64,000 nt of DNA from Marimonas lutisalis (GTDB lineage: Bacteria; Pseudomonadota; Alphaproteobacteria; Rhodobacterales; Rhodobacteraceae): NCBI RefSeq assembly GCF_005434965.1, contig NZ_SKCI01000002.1:186001-250000 (forward strand), given 5' to 3'. Every line of letters starts with the position of its first letter. Within the stretch, counting starts at the first letter, position 1. The translations under genes and the position numbers were made by a program. Of the stretch, positions 9,037 to 18,886 are shown in pieces. The notes below the pieces were generated by a model. That model did no database searches and had not been told where the DNA came from. It was given only the letters and a program-made list of their open reading frames with translations.

Positions 9037-9539
9037 GCGTTGCCGACATGATTCTGACGCCGCGGGGCCTGCGCTTTGCCGGCCGGGTGTTTCCCTGCAG
9101 CGTGGGCCGCGGCGGAATCCGCGCGGACAAGCGCGAGGGCGACGGCGCCACGCCGGTGGGCGTGCACCGGATCGTCGGCATGCTTTACCGGCCCGACCGC
9201 GTGGCGCCGCCGGTGCCCTGGGCGCGGGCGATCCGTCCGGGCGATCTGTGGTCTGATGCCAGTGGCACGGTCGAGTATAACCAGCTGGTTCGTGCACCAT
9301 ACCGGCACAGCCACGAGATGCTGCGCCGCGCCGATCCGCTTTATGACATCGTCATGCTGACCGACTGGAACTATCCTGTCGCACAGCCCGGCAGGGGATC
9401 GGCGATCTTCCTGCATCAATGGCGGCGCAAGGGATATCCCACCGAAGGCTGCATCGCCTTTTCCCGCGCGCACCTGATGTGGATCGCGGCACGCGTCGTG
9501 CCGGGCACGCGGGTCATCGTGCCCGCGTCAGATGGTTAG
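9033..9539 (+). CDS. L,D-transpeptidase (YkuD domain) family protein
   Basis: 168 residues with the YkuD catalytic region near the C-terminus: [23 protein letters not shown], where the His and the Cys of the HxxxxxxxxxSxGCI-type motif are visible (here TEGCI). Such enzymes make 3-3 peptidoglycan cross-links or anchor proteins, but short cytosolic-looking members without a signal peptide, like this one, are of unknown role. The GTG start overlaps the ribA stop by four bases, so the two are probably co-translated; an ATG at 9048 is the alternative. Confidence 0.75.
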   Translation: MSVADMILTPRGLRFAGRVFPCSVGRGGIRADKREGDGATPVGVHRIVGMLYRPDRVAPPVPWARAIRPGDLWSDASGTVEYNQLVRAPYRHSHEMLRRADPLYDIVMLTDWNYPVAQPGRGSAIFLHQWRRKGYPTEGCIAFSRAHLMWIAARVVPGTRVIVPASDG

Positions 9540-9928
9540 GGATACTGCCGGCGGGCCTTGGCCGTTGCCAACGTCTTGCCGCCCTGTTTCGCGGTTGCCG
9601 TCCATTCATAGGTATGACGCCCCGAGGGCGGGCACGGGCTCTTGTACTTGAAAACGCCCGATGGAATCGTACCGGAGCCGGACATCTTCACCTTCACCGT
9701 GCCGCCGCCATGGTCATAGCCCGGAACGTCGAGGTCCTTGAGCTTGAATACGATGCGGTCGGTGCCCTCGGGCACGCCTGTCAGGGCGAAGGCAGGGTTG
9801 CCGACGATATTCGGGCGCCCGGTGGTGCAAAGAGGGATATCGCCCCAGGAAAAGCTGAGCGACATTTCGGCGGCGGCTGATGTTGCGGTCATGGCAAGTG
9901 CGGCAATCAGGAGGGCAACAGGTTTCAT
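9536..9928 (-). CDS. Secreted PEBP-like (YbhB/YbcL-type) protein
   Basis: 130 residues with a clear signal peptide (MKPVALLIAALAMTATSAAA, cleavage before EMSLSF). The mature part has FKLKDLDVPGYDHGGG and YKSPCPPSGRHTYEWTATA, which match the DPDAP-like and the PCPPSGxHxYxF elements of phosphatidylethanolamine-binding proteins, though the protein is short for the family. Ligand and role are unknown. The ATG at 9928 was chosen over an upstream ATG at 9958 because it starts the signal peptide. It ends against the convergent L,D-transpeptidase gene with a four-base overlap. Confidence 0.65.
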   Translation of the reverse strand: MKPVALLIAALAMTATSAAAEMSLSFSWGDIPLCTTGRPNIVGNPAFALTGVPEGTDRIVFKLKDLDVPGYDHGGGTVKVKMSGSGTIPSGVFKYKSPCPPSGRHTYEWTATAKQGGKTLATAKARRQYP

Positions 9929-9991
9929 CGGAACGTTCCATTCACTCGGAATACGCACCGATGATGCGCCAGATGATCCGAAAAAGAAAGA

Positions 9992-10645
9992 TCAGCCGGG
10001 AACACGTTCGCCGAAAATGGCCGATCCCACGCGCACATGGGTGGCGCCAAGCGCGATGGCGCGTTCGAAATCGCTGCTCATGCCCATGGACAGGCCCTTC
10101 AAGCCGTTGCGTTTGGCGATCTTGGCCAGAAGGGCGAAATGCAGGCTGGGCTCTTCATCCACGGGCGGGATGCACATCAGGCCATGCACCGGCAGATCCA
10201 TGTCGAGGCACTCGCGGATAAAACCATCCGCGTCAGTGGGCAGGATGCCGGCCTTTTGCGATTCTTCGCCGGTGTTGACCTGGATAAAGAGATCGGGGCA
10301 ATGGCCCTCTTCCTGGGCGATGCGAGCGATGGTCTTGGCAAGCTTGGGACGGTCGACCGAATGGATGGCCTCGAACAGGCCAAAGGCCTGGCGCGTCTTG
10401 TTGGTTTGCAGCGGGCCGATCAGGTGAACCCGGACATCGGGAAATTCTTCGCGGAAGGTGGGCCATTTACCGGCGGCTTCCTGCACGCGGTTTTCACCGA
10501 ACAGGCGGTGGCCTTCGCTCAGAACGGCATGGACGCGTTCGTTGGGCTGCACCTTGGAGACGGCGATCAGATGCACCGAGCCGGGCGCGCGACCGGCATC
10601 GGCTTCGGCTTTGGCGATACGGGCTTTGATGTCGGACAGTGGCAT
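9992..10645 (-). CDS. YggS-family PLP homeostasis protein
   Basis: 217-residue member of the YggS/PROSC family, single-domain proteins that bind PLP and buffer its level without known catalytic activity. The PLP lysine is in HLIAVSKVQPNERVHAV (about residue 31), and GENRVQEAAGKW, HLIGPLQTNKTRQA and LSMGMSSDFERAIALGATHVRVGSAIFG follow in the family order. Length is slightly short of the usual 225-235. It stands alone on the minus strand, downstream of the porin gene. Confidence 0.9.
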   Translation of the reverse strand: MPLSDIKARIAKAEADAGRAPGSVHLIAVSKVQPNERVHAVLSEGHRLFGENRVQEAAGKWPTFREEFPDVRVHLIGPLQTNKTRQAFGLFEAIHSVDRPKLAKTIARIAQEEGHCPDLFIQVNTGEESQKAGILPTDADGFIRECLDMDLPVHGLMCIPPVDEEPSLHFALLAKIAKRNGLKGLSMGMSSDFERAIALGATHVRVGSAIFGERVPG

Positions 10646-10695
10646 GTGGTTTTGCCCCTATAGTGATGGTCAGGCCGAATGAACATCATCGCGGG

Positions 10696-10730
10696 AAAAA
10701 AGAAAAGGGCAGGTCAAATGACCTGCCCTT
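10696..10730 (-). terminator. Terminator of the porin gene
   Basis: AAGGGCAGGTCA and TGACCTGCCCTT form a perfect 12-bp stem (10705-10716 with 10719-10730). On the minus strand this is followed by TTTTCTTTTTTCCC. The position, about 30 bases after the porin stop, fits a strong Rho-independent terminator for this highly expressed gene. Confidence 0.85.
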
Positions 10731-10758
10731 CCCTTTTCGGATGCTCCGAACTTCTGGA

Positions 10759-11874
10759 TTAGAAGTTGAAGCGGATACCGAGGTCGACTGCGGTGTCGTC
10801 GTTGGTGGTTTGGGTCACACCAGCTTCGAGCGAAGCACCGCCGCCCAGGTTGTGCGAAACGCCCAGACCGTAGGCTTCGCCACCGGCTGCGCCGTCTTCC
10901 GACGTCACGAACGCGTCAACGCGGGTGTTGGCGCCCACTTCGAAGTTGGCTGCCAGGCCCATTTTGCTGACGCCGTCGTTGTCAGCCCAACCCAGGGTCA
11001 GGTTTGCCGGGCCGATTTTGCCGCCAACGGTGATGACGGTTTTGTCTTCGGTGTTGACGGTCGAGTCTTGGTAACCCAGAGCTGCGGTCCAGTCGCCGAA
11101 GGTGTAGGCAACGTGAGCTGCAATGCGCTCGGCGCCCGAGTTCGAGTACGACAGGTGACCCGAGAAGTCGCCAGCCGAGTACATCACTTCGACGCCGTCA
11201 GCACCGGCACCACCCGACGAGTAGGCATCCCAGTTGAAGAAGCCTTTGGCGTTGGTGTTGGTCACCAGGTTGTCGAAGCGGTGGCCCGAGAGGCCGATGC
11301 CTGACGACTGGGTGCTCATGTAAACGCCCGGCATGAATTCGATGGCGCCGAAGATGTTGCCAACGCCGACTTCCAGGCCACCGGCGCGTGCGAAGAAGCG
11401 TGCACCGTTGAAGCCACCGCCGTAGCCATCACCGTCAACGGTGGTTGCCTGGTGACGCAGACGTGCGCCGAAGGTCAGGCCGTTGTCGGCTTCGGTGGTC
11501 ATGTCGATTTGCAGGCGAATACGAGTGTAGATGCCTTCAACACGGTTTGCCGCGGTGCCGTCAATGGCATCCAGGGCAGCGGCCGATGCGGCTGCTTGAG
11601 CGGCTGCGGCTGCTTGAGCCGTCAGGTCGGCGGCGGTCAGCGTGCCGGCTGCAGTGTTTGCTGCAACGGTTGCGTCGGCTGCGGCCAGAGCGGCTGCGTC
11701 TGCGGCTGCTGCGGCTTGTGCTGCTGCGATCTGAGCTGCGGTACCGGTTGCGGCAACTGCGGAGTTCTCGATCGAGATTGCACCAAAACGGCCGTAGCCG
11801 CTGAACGACACTTCAGCAGCTGCGACGCTTGCAGTAGCGACGAGTGCGGTCGTTGCGAAGAGAATCTTTTTCAT
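10759..11874 (-). CDS. Rhodobacter-type outer-membrane porin with Ala-rich insert
   Basis: 371-residue porin with a signal peptide (cleavage after the Ala at about 20) and the porin start EVSFSGYGRFGAI. The body alternates strand-like segments (YTRIRLQIDMTTEADNGLTFGARLRH) and ends in DLGIRFNF, a terminal Phe as needed for Bam assembly. Residues about 39-102 form an almost pure Ala/Asp/Gln/Thr stretch between the first and second strands, which is unlike the barrel and probably helical. It forms diffusion channels for small solutes. It is followed by a strong terminator and preceded by a 304-base non-coding region. Confidence 0.85.
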   Translation of the reverse strand: MKKILFATTALVATASVAAAEVSFSGYGRFGAISIENSAVAATGTAAQIAAAQAAAAADAAALAAADATVAANTAAGTLTAADLTAQAAAAAQAAASAAALDAIDGTAANRVEGIYTRIRLQIDMTTEADNGLTFGARLRHQATTVDGDGYGGGFNGARFFARAGGLEVGVGNIFGAIEFMPGVYMSTQSSGIGLSGHRFDNLVTNTNAKGFFNWDAYSSGGAGADGVEVMYSAGDFSGHLSYSNSGAERIAAHVAYTFGDWTAALGYQDSTVNTEDKTVITVGGKIGPANLTLGWADNDGVSKMGLAANFEVGANTRVDAFVTSEDGAAGGEAYGLGVSHNLGGGASLEAGVTQTTNDDTAVDLGIRFNF

Positions 11875-12178
11875 TTTGTTTCCCTCGGTTTTCCAGTCAT
11901 GCGCCCAAAACGGGGAATCCGTATTGGGTATGGCGCTTGTCTCGCTCCAAACGGGGGGTCAATGCAAGCATGCGGTCGGCGGTGTGGCCATTGGGGGTGA
12001 AATTGGTGCAGCTTTGCCACAGTTAATCCCGGCACCTTATAGTGCTGGCGGCTTGACCGGCCAAATCGGCACGGTTTGCGGGGAATCGAAGCCCATAAGA
12101 AGACAAAAGCTATAAATCCTTGCTCCTGCCGCAGGGCTTGGGTAGGACGGTAACGAAGAGCAGGATCTGGGCGGTAAT
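11875..12178. other. Intergenic region between porin and DUF3576 lipoprotein genes
   Basis: 304 bases separate the two divergent starts. No ORF here has coding character in either direction. It must hold both promoters; I can see a TTGACC at about 12053 that could be a -35 element, but no convincing -10 at the right spacing, so no promoter is called. The first 60 bases are the porin leader. Confidence 0.4.
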
Positions 12179-12706
12179 ATGCAGCACTCAAGCGCTTTCA
12201 AATTCCTTTTGGCTGGTCTGGTGGCCTTTTCACTGTCTTCTTGCGGTGGCGGATCCGGGTCGCTGGGCCCGATCGGTTTCGGTGGCGCCCGCGATGCGGT
12301 GGACACCGAGGAGGACGAGACGGGGCCGATCCTGGAAGGCCGCGACGGCATGAGCCAGGTTGGCCAGACCTCGATCTGGGACCTGTTCAAGCGCAAGGAT
12401 ACCGGCACCACGGTTAAGGTGAACCGCTATCTCTGGAATGCCTCGCTCGAAGTGCTGAACTTCCTGCCGATCCAGTCGATCGATCCGTTCACCGGCGTGA
12501 TCGTCACCGGTTATGGCACCCCGCCGGGTGGCGGACGCGCCTATCGCGCGACGGTGCACATCAAGGATCCGGCGCTGGATGCGCGTTCGCTCAACGTGGC
12601 GCTGGCCACGCGTGGCGGTCCGGTGGCCGCGGGCACCCAGCGCGCCGTTGAAGACGCGATCCTGGCCCGTGCCCGCCAGCTGCGCATCCAGGACAAAAAA
12701 TTCTGA
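12179..12706 (+). CDS. DUF3576 lipoprotein
   Basis: 175 residues with a lipoprotein signal peptide (hydrophobic core FLLAGLVAFSLSSC, lipobox Cys at about residue 22), then a Gly-rich linker and the DUF3576 body from about residue 58, with QTSIWDLFKRKD and VNRYLWNASLEVLNFLPIQSIDPFTGVIVTGYG. The family is restricted to alphaproteobacteria and usually sits next to leuS, as here, although a glycosyltransferase now lies between them. The function is unknown; an outer-membrane or LPS-assembly role is suggested only by the lptE linkage. Confidence 0.85.
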   Translation: MQHSSAFKFLLAGLVAFSLSSCGGGSGSLGPIGFGGARDAVDTEEDETGPILEGRDGMSQVGQTSIWDLFKRKDTGTTVKVNRYLWNASLEVLNFLPIQSIDPFTGVIVTGYGTPPGGGRAYRATVHIKDPALDARSLNVALATRGGPVAAGTQRAVEDAILARARQLRIQDKKF

Positions 12707-12726
12707 ACACCCGGCGCCGCCGAAGT

Positions 12727-13995
12727 TCAGATGCAGGGTGAGACCGTTTCAAGCGGGTCCATCGCTGCCAGGTCCCTGACCCACTGCAATTGCCGCGGCA
12801 GGCAGATCGTCTGGAGATCGTAGTTTCGCACCACGTGGCTGCGCGCGGCCTTGCCCAGGCGTTCGCGCAGTTTCGCGTCATCCAGCAATGTGCAGACTTC
12901 CTCGACGATCGCGTCGCCATCGAAGAAATCGACCAGCCGGCCGGTTTCGTCATGGGTGATCAGCTCCTGCACCGGGGCGGTGTTGCTGGCCACGATCGCG
13001 CCTTCGACGCTCATCGTTTCAAAGAGTGACCAGCTGAGCACGAAGGGATAGGTCAGGTAGACATGCACCCGGCTGGCCTGCAACAGGGCAAAGAAGCGGT
13101 CATAGGGGATGCGGCCCAGGAAACGCACGCGCGCCCAGTCGTCATCGGGGATCTGGCTGCGCACCTCGTCGATGAATATCTGTTTCCAGGTCTGGCCCTT
13201 GGGCGGGCGTGCGCCATAGCTGACATCGTCGCCCCCGACGATCAGAACATGCGCGTTGGGCCTTTCACGCAGAAGCCGCGGCAGGGCCCGCATGAAGACA
13301 TGATAGCCGCGATAAGGTTCGAGGTTGCGATTGACGAAGGTGATCACCTCGTCCTCGCGGCCCAGCGCCAGGCCGCTTTGAAATTCCAGCCTGGCCTTGG
13401 GATTGGGCACCAGGGCGCGGGTATCGATCCCGTCGAAACAGGTGGTAATGCGATCGCGGAAGCTGGCCGGGAAGCTATCGGCCTGGAAATTCGTCGGGCT
13501 AAGACCGGCATTGGCCACGGCGAAATGCAGGTGGTTGTTGAGGTTCTTCATCCGCAGGCGCAGCGTTTCGGTCGGTGGCGTCTTCGGCTGGAACTCGGGG
13601 TCGAAGCCGGTGTGCGGGTATTCATCGAGGTGGTAGAGCTCGCAATAAAGGCCCAGGCGGGCCTCGGGCCAGACATCGCGCAGGAACATCGATTCACCCC
13701 AGCCCGGGTGCGCGATGATGACATCGGGGGCAAACCCGCTGTCGCGCAGCTCGCACGCGGCATGATAACAGCATTCGCCGCGGGTCAGCTTGGTATCGAA
13801 GTCCACCAGCCACGGATGCAGTGCCTGCCCGCCCTTGCGTTCGACCGTGTAGGGCAGGATGCGGACACCGTTCCATGGCGTCTCTTTTTTCACCCGCAGC
13901 GTCAGCGCCACGACTTCGTGCCCCTGGGCGGCCAGCGCCGGGGCCAGGTGTTTGAATTGGCCGGGAAAATTCTGGTGAATGAAAAGGATTTTCAT
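12727..13995 (-). CDS. GT4-type glycosyltransferase
   Basis: 422-residue GT-B glycosyltransferase of family 4 type. The N-terminus MKILFIHQNFPGQFKHLAPAL is the Rossmann start, HPGWGESMFLRD is the acceptor-side loop, and the C-terminal half has FVNRNLEPYRGYHVFMRALP, HVLIVGGDDVSYG and the donor-site region SLFETMSVEGAIVASNTAPVQELI with the E-x7-E-like motif. It would act on cell-surface polysaccharide at the inner membrane. ATG 13995 was taken because an upstream ATG would add a 25-residue tail without homology. It interrupts the DUF3576-leuS pairing on the opposite strand. Confidence 0.8.
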   Translation of the reverse strand: MKILFIHQNFPGQFKHLAPALAAQGHEVVALTLRVKKETPWNGVRILPYTVERKGGQALHPWLVDFDTKLTRGECCYHAACELRDSGFAPDVIIAHPGWGESMFLRDVWPEARLGLYCELYHLDEYPHTGFDPEFQPKTPPTETLRLRMKNLNNHLHFAVANAGLSPTNFQADSFPASFRDRITTCFDGIDTRALVPNPKARLEFQSGLALGREDEVITFVNRNLEPYRGYHVFMRALPRLLRERPNAHVLIVGGDDVSYGARPPKGQTWKQIFIDEVRSQIPDDDWARVRFLGRIPYDRFFALLQASRVHVYLTYPFVLSWSLFETMSVEGAIVASNTAPVQELITHDETGRLVDFFDGDAIVEEVCTLLDDAKLRERLGKAARSHVVRNYDLQTICLPRQLQWVRDLAAMDPLETVSPCI

Positions 13996-14183
13996 CTTTG
14001 ACCTGCCGTTCTGACCAACACGCCCCGTTATACAAGCCTGACCTTTCATGGCTAGGCCCCGCGGCCGCATGGGACAGGGTTGCGCGCATGGCGTTGCGAA
14101 AAAGCTGATATTGGCGTTTCAAACCCTGCCAAAACCCAGTATCACGCACCCCGCAAAGACATGCCAACAAGAGCCCGAAAAAG

Positions 14184-16727
14184 ATGACCCGCTATTCCGC
14201 CGCCGAGATCGAAGCCAAATGGCAAGAGGCCTGGGACAAGGCCGACGTGTTCAAGGCCACCCGCGAGGGCGACAAGCCGAAATACTATGTGCTCGAGATG
14301 TTTCCCTATCCGTCGGGGCGCATCCACATGGGGCATGTGCGCAACTACACGATGGGCGACGTGATCGCGCGCTACAAGATCGCCACCGGGCATAACGTGC
14401 TGCACCCGATGGGATGGGACGCGTTCGGCATGCCGGCGGAGAACGCGGCGATGGCCAGCGGCGGCCACCCCAAGGACTGGACCTATGGCAACATCGCCGA
14501 CATGCGCGGCCAGATGAAGCCGCTGGGCCTTTCCATTGACTGGAGCCGCGAATTCGCCACCTGCGATCCCGAGTATTACGGCCAGCAGCAGGCGCTGTTC
14601 ATCGACTTCCTGGACAAGGGCCTGGTCTATCGCAAGAACGCGGTGGTGAACTGGGATCCGGTCGACATGACCGTGCTGGCCAACGAACAGGTGATCGACG
14701 GCAAGGGCTGGCGCTCGGGCGCGGATGTGGAGCGGCGCGAGCTGACGCAGTGGTTCTTCAAGATCAGCGATTTCTCTGAAGAGCTGCTGGATGCGCTGGA
14801 CACGCTGGAGAACTGGCCCGCCAAGGTGCGGCTGATGCAGGAGAACTGGATCGGCAAATCGCGCGGTCTGCAGTTTTCCTTCGACCGCACCGATGGTGGC
14901 CAGATCGAGGTGTATACGACGCGGCCCGACACGCTGATGGGGGCTTCGTTCATTGGCATTTCGCCAGACCACCCGTTGGCCAAGGAGCTGGAGGCGAAAG
15001 ACGCCGACGTGGCAAAGGCCGTGGCCGCGATGCGCAAGGGTGGCACCACCGAGGAAGCCATCGAGAAGGCCGAGAAGCTGGGCTATGACACCGGGCTGAA
15101 GGTCAAGCACCCGCTGGATGACAGCTGGGAACTGCCGGTCTGGATCGCCAACTTCATCCTGATGGATTACGGCACCGGCGCGATCTTCGGCTGCCCGGCA
15201 CATGACCAGCGCGACCTGGATTTCTGCCGCAAGTATGACCTTCCGGTGATCGACACCTTCTTTGCGCTGGACAATGAAACGCCGGTTGAGAACGAGGCCT
15301 TCGTGCCGCCGAAGACGGAAAAGGTGAAGTGGGTGAACCATTTTGCCGGTCTGGACGTTGCCACCGGGCAGGAGGCGATCGACGCCACCATCGATTATGC
15401 CGAGACACACGGCTGGGGCACCGGCGTAACCAAGTTCCGCCTGCGCGACTGGGGGCTGAGCCGCCAGCGCTACTGGGGCTGCCCGATCCCGGTGGTGCAT
15501 TGCGAAGCTTGCGGCGTGGTGCCCGAGAAGAAGGAAAACCTGCCGGTTCAACTGCCCGATGACGTGAGTTTCGACCAGCCGGGCAACCCGCTGGACCGCC
15601 ACCCGACATGGCGCGATTGCGCCTGCCCGTCCTGCGGCAAACCGGCGAAGCGTGAAACCGACACGATGGATACCTTTGTCGATTCGTCGTGGTATTTCGC
15701 GCGCTTCACCGCGCCGCGGGCCGAGACGCCGACGGTGATGGAGGATGCCGAGTACTGGATGAACGTGGACCAGTATATCGGCGGGATCGAACATGCGATC
15801 CTGCACCTGCTTTATTCGCGCTTCTTTGCCCGGGCGATGCATATCTGCGGCCACCTGCCAGCCAAGTCGAAAGAGCCGTTCGATGCTTTGTTCACGCAAG
15901 GCATGGTGACGCACGCGATTTACCAGACCCGCAATACCGACGGGCGGCCGGTCTATCACTATCCCGAAGAGGTCGAGCTGCGCGACGGCAAGGCGTTTCT
16001 GAAGGATGGCACCGAGGCCGAGATCATCCCTTCGGCCAAGATGTCGAAATCGAAGAACAACGTGGTCGATCCGCTGAACATCATCTCGAATTTCGGCGCC
16101 GATACCGCCCGCTGGTTCGTGCTGTCCGACAGCCCGCCCGAGCGTGACGTGGAATGGACCGCCGCCGGGGCCGAGGCCGCCTTCAAGCACCTGAGCCGGG
16201 TGTACCGCATCGCCGCCGAGGCCGCGGAGTCAGACGCGCCCGCGCAGCCGGGCGACGAGGATCTGCTGCGCGAGATGCACAAGTGCATCCACGACGTGAC
16301 GATGGGTATCGAAAGCTTCGGCTTCAACGCCGCCATCGCGCGGCTTTATGCCTTTACCAACGTGATCCAGAAGGCGCAGGCTGGCGGCGAGGCCAAACGC
16401 ACGGCCGTCAGGACGCTGGCACAGCTGATGAGCCCGATGACCCCACACCTGAGCGAGGCGATCTGGGAGATGCTGGGCGGCGACGGCATGGTGGTGAACG
16501 CGCCGTGGCCCAAGGCCGACCCGTCGATGCTGGTCGACGATACCGTGACGCTGCCCATCCAGATCAACGGCAAGCGCCGCGCTGAGATCAGCGTGCCCAA
16601 GGACATGGACAAGGCCGAGGTTGAAAAACTGGCGCTGGCGACCGATGCTGTGAAAAAGGCGCTTGGTGACGGGCAGCCGAAAAAGGTGATCGTCGTTCCG
16701 GGGCGGATCGTGAATGTGGTGGTCTGA
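14184..16727 (+). CDS. leuS: Leucyl-tRNA synthetase
   Basis: 847-residue class I synthetase that charges tRNA-Leu. The HIGH motif is HMGH at residues 48-51 within [15 protein letters not shown], the editing (CP1) domain follows with [15 protein letters not shown] (about 245-260), and KMSKS is at 619-623 in [13 protein letters not shown]. The C-terminal anticodon-binding domain ends [12 protein letters not shown]. Full length for the family. It leads an operon with lptE and holA: the lptE start lies 14 bases inside leuS. Confidence 0.97.
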   Translation: MTRYSAAEIEAKWQEAWDKADVFKATREGDKPKYYVLEMFPYPSGRIHMGHVRNYTMGDVIARYKIATGHNVLHPMGWDAFGMPAENAAMASGGHPKDWTYGNIADMRGQMKPLGLSIDWSREFATCDPEYYGQQQALFIDFLDKGLVYRKNAVVNWDPVDMTVLANEQVIDGKGWRSGADVERRELTQWFFKISDFSEELLDALDTLENWPAKVRLMQENWIGKSRGLQFSFDRTDGGQIEVYTTRPDTLMGASFIGISPDHPLAKELEAKDADVAKAVAAMRKGGTTEEAIEKAEKLGYDTGLKVKHPLDDSWELPVWIANFILMDYGTGAIFGCPAHDQRDLDFCRKYDLPVIDTFFALDNETPVENEAFVPPKTEKVKWVNHFAGLDVATGQEAIDATIDYAETHGWGTGVTKFRLRDWGLSRQRYWGCPIPVVHCEACGVVPEKKENLPVQLPDDVSFDQPGNPLDRHPTWRDCACPSCGKPAKRETDTMDTFVDSSWYFARFTAPRAETPTVMEDAEYWMNVDQYIGGIEHAILHLLYSRFFARAMHICGHLPAKSKEPFDALFTQGMVTHAIYQTRNTDGRPVYHYPEEVELRDGKAFLKDGTEAEIIPSAKMSKSKNNVVDPLNIISNFGADTARWFVLSDSPPERDVEWTAAGAEAAFKHLSRVYRIAAEAAESDAPAQPGDEDLLREMHKCIHDVTMGIESFGFNAAIARLYAFTNVIQKAQAGGEAKRTAVRTLAQLMSPMTPHLSEAIWEMLGGDGMVVNAPWPKADPSMLVDDTVTLPIQINGKRRAEISVPKDMDKAEVEKLALATDAVKKALGDGQPKKVIVVPGRIVNVVV

Positions 16728-17202
16728 TCGAAGATCGGTTCTTCTTGGCGCGCTGGCGCTGTCGGCCTGCGGGTTCACCCCCGTCTACGGCCCGAACGGC
16801 ACCGCCGGGCGCTTGCAGAACACGGTCCTGGTAGACGAGCCCGCGAACCGCGACAGCTATTTCCTGGTGCGCCAGCTGGAAAACCGCCTGGGCCGCGCAA
16901 CGGCGCCGCGATACGGCCTGTCGCTTGCGCTGGATGTCGAGACGGAGCGGATGGCGATTACGACCGCCAGCGTCACCACGCGGTTCAACCTGATCGGGCG
17001 CGTGGTCTATGCGCTACGCGATCTGAACGACGGCAAGGTGCTGATCAGCGGCACCGTCGATACCTTTGTGGGATATTCAGCAGGCGGCACCACGGCGGCG
17101 ACGCGCACGGCGCTGGCAGATGCGCATGAACGGCTGATGACTATCCTGGCCGACCAGACCGTGACCCGGCTGATCGCGGCCTCGGGCGAGTTGCCGGCAT
17201 GA
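16714..17202 (+). CDS. lptE: LPS-assembly lipoprotein LptE
   Basis: 162-residue outer-membrane lipoprotein that plugs the LptD barrel in the final step of LPS transport. The signal is short ([14 protein letters not shown] with the lipid-anchor Cys at about 19) and is followed directly by [10 protein letters not shown], the hallmark GFxPxYG of LptE. The rest shows the amphipathic strands [22 protein letters not shown]. The ATG overlaps the end of leuS by 14 bases and the stop overlaps the holA start by four, the standard alphaproteobacterial order. Confidence 0.88.
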   Translation: MWWSDRRSVLLGALALSACGFTPVYGPNGTAGRLQNTVLVDEPANRDSYFLVRQLENRLGRATAPRYGLSLALDVETERMAITTASVTTRFNLIGRVVYALRDLNDGKVLISGTVDTFVGYSAGGTTAATRTALADAHERLMTILADQTVTRLIAASGELPA

Positions 17203-18230
17203 AACTAAGCCCGCGCGAGGCAGTGGGCTATTTCGCCCGGCCCGAGCCGGACCGTACTGGCCTGCTGATCTATGGATCCGACGCGATGCGCGTGGCGCTG
17301 CGCCGGCAGGAGGTGATCGCGGCGCTGATCGGACCCAATGGCGACGATGAAATGCGGCTGGCGCGCATTCCGGCGGCCGATCTGCGCAAGGACCCGGCGA
17401 TGCTGTTGGATGCGATCAAGGCGCAGGGGTTCTTTCCCGGGCCGCGCGTGGCCTTTGTCGAGGATGCGACGGACGGCATAGCCGTCACGATCGAGGCCGC
17501 GCTGGCCGATTGGGCGCCGGGCGATGCGCAGGTGATCGTGACCGCCGGGCAGCTCAACGCGCGCTCGAAGCTGCGCAAGTTGTTCGAGGGGCACAAGAAC
17601 GCCTATGCCACCGGCATCTACGATGACCCGCCGGGCCGTGCCGAGATCGAGGCGGAACTGGCCAAGGCCGGACTTGCGAGCGTGTCGAGCGACGCGATGA
17701 CCGACCTGACCGCGCTGGCGCGCGAGCTGGGGCCGGGAGATTTCCGCCAGACGATCGAAAAGCTGTCGCTTTACAAGCTGGAGGATGACAGCGCGGTAAG
17801 CTCGGATGACGTGGCTGCCTGCGCACCCAGTTCGACCGAGGCGGCGTTGGATGACGTTCTGAACATCGTGGCCGAGGGCCGGGTGGGCGAGATCGGACCG
17901 GTGATGCAGAAGCTGGAAGCGCAGGGCGTTCAGCCGGTGGGGCTGTGCGTGGGTGCGATGCGGCATTTCCGGGCGCTGTATACCGCGGCCAGCGATCCGG
18001 GTGGGGCGGTTCAGGGGATTGCCCGCATGCGCCCGCCGATTTTCGGCCCGCGCCGTGACCGGATGTTGCGGCAGGCGCAGGGCTGGGGCGCGCCGCGGCT
18101 GGAAACCGCGCTGAGCCTGCTGACCGATACCGACCTGCAATTGCGCAGCGCCGGCCAGCGTGCCCCGGCGATGGCGCTGGTTGAACGGGCGCTGATCCGG
18201 CTGGCGATGCTGGGGCAGGCGCGGCGGTGA
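17199..18230 (+). CDS. holA: DNA polymerase III subunit delta
   Basis: 343-residue delta subunit of the clamp loader, which opens the beta clamp. The family pattern LLIYGSDAMRVALRRQEVIAAL near the N-terminus, FFPGPRVAFVEDATDG, VTAGQLNARSKLRKLFE and the C-terminal LIRLAMLGQARR are present; the canonical AAA+ Walker A is absent, as expected for delta. It is translationally coupled to lptE by the ATGA overlap. Confidence 0.9.
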   Translation: MKLSPREAVGYFARPEPDRTGLLIYGSDAMRVALRRQEVIAALIGPNGDDEMRLARIPAADLRKDPAMLLDAIKAQGFFPGPRVAFVEDATDGIAVTIEAALADWAPGDAQVIVTAGQLNARSKLRKLFEGHKNAYATGIYDDPPGRAEIEAELAKAGLASVSSDAMTDLTALARELGPGDFRQTIEKLSLYKLEDDSAVSSDDVAACAPSSTEAALDDVLNIVAEGRVGEIGPVMQKLEAQGVQPVGLCVGAMRHFRALYTAASDPGGAVQGIARMRPPIFGPRRDRMLRQAQGWGAPRLETALSLLTDTDLQLRSAGQRAPAMALVERALIRLAMLGQARR

Positions 18231-18301
18231 CGCACCGTTCCTATGGCCAGCCCGGCGCAGTTACGTAAATCATGACCCAAACAGGATGGGAGGACACCGC
18301 C

Positions 18302-18886
18302 ATGTATGAAGTGATCGGAAGCACGCAAAGCCGCGCGTTCCGCGTGATGTGGATGCTGGAAGAACTGGGGCAGGACTACAAGCACAGCCCCGAGAAGCCG
18401 CGCTCGGAGATGGTTTCGGCGCTCAACCCCTCGGGCAAGGTGCCGGTGTTCAAGGATGGCGACGCCGTGCTGACCGATTCGACCGCGATCATCAGCTACC
18501 TGGGCGACAAGCACCAGGCGCTGACCTATCCCTGCGGCACGATCGAGCGCGCCAAGCAGGACGCGCTGACCCACCAGGTGCTGGACGAGATCGACTCGGT
18601 CCTCTGGGTGGCGGCGCGGCATACGTTCATCCTGCCCGAGGACAAGCGCGTGCCCGAGGTAAAAGACAGCCTGCGCTGGGAGTTCGACCGCAACGTCGCC
18701 CGCATCGCCGAGCGGCTGGAAGGGCCCTTCCTGATGGGTGACACGATGACGGTGCCCGACATCATCCTGACCCATTGCCTGAACTGGGCCTACGCGTCGA
18801 AATTCACTTACGATCAGGACAACCTTCTGGCCTATGCCAAGGCGATGCGCGGACGCGATGCGTTCAAGCGCGCCGTGGGGAAATGA
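18302..18886 (+). CDS. Glutathione S-transferase family protein (first of a pair)
   Basis: 194 residues: an N-terminal thioredoxin-fold GST domain (about 1-78) opening YEVIGSTQSRAFRVMWMLEELG, with NPSGKVPVFKDGDAVLTDSTAIISYLG containing the cis-Pro and the glutathione-binding S/T, and an all-helical C-terminal domain with GPFLMGDTMTVPDIILTHCLNWA. ATG 18302 was chosen over one at 18272 because a GGAGG lies about 10 bases before it. It overlaps the next GST gene by four bases. Confidence 0.88.
   Translation: MYEVIGSTQSRAFRVMWMLEELGQDYKHSPEKPRSEMVSALNPSGKVPVFKDGDAVLTDSTAIISYLGDKHQALTYPCGTIERAKQDALTHQVLDEIDSVLWVAARHTFILPEDKRVPEVKDSLRWEFDRNVARIAERLEGPFLMGDTMTVPDIILTHCLNWAYASKFTYDQDNLLAYAKAMRGRDAFKRAVGK

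Noticed and set aside
12001-12178. Promoter with TTGACC before the DUF3576 gene
   Set aside because: A matching -10 at 16-18 bases was not found, so it is not called.
14142-16190. 682-codon minus-strand frame inside leuS
   Set aside because: leuS is unmistakable on the plus strand with both synthetase motifs; the antisense frame is a codon-bias artefact.
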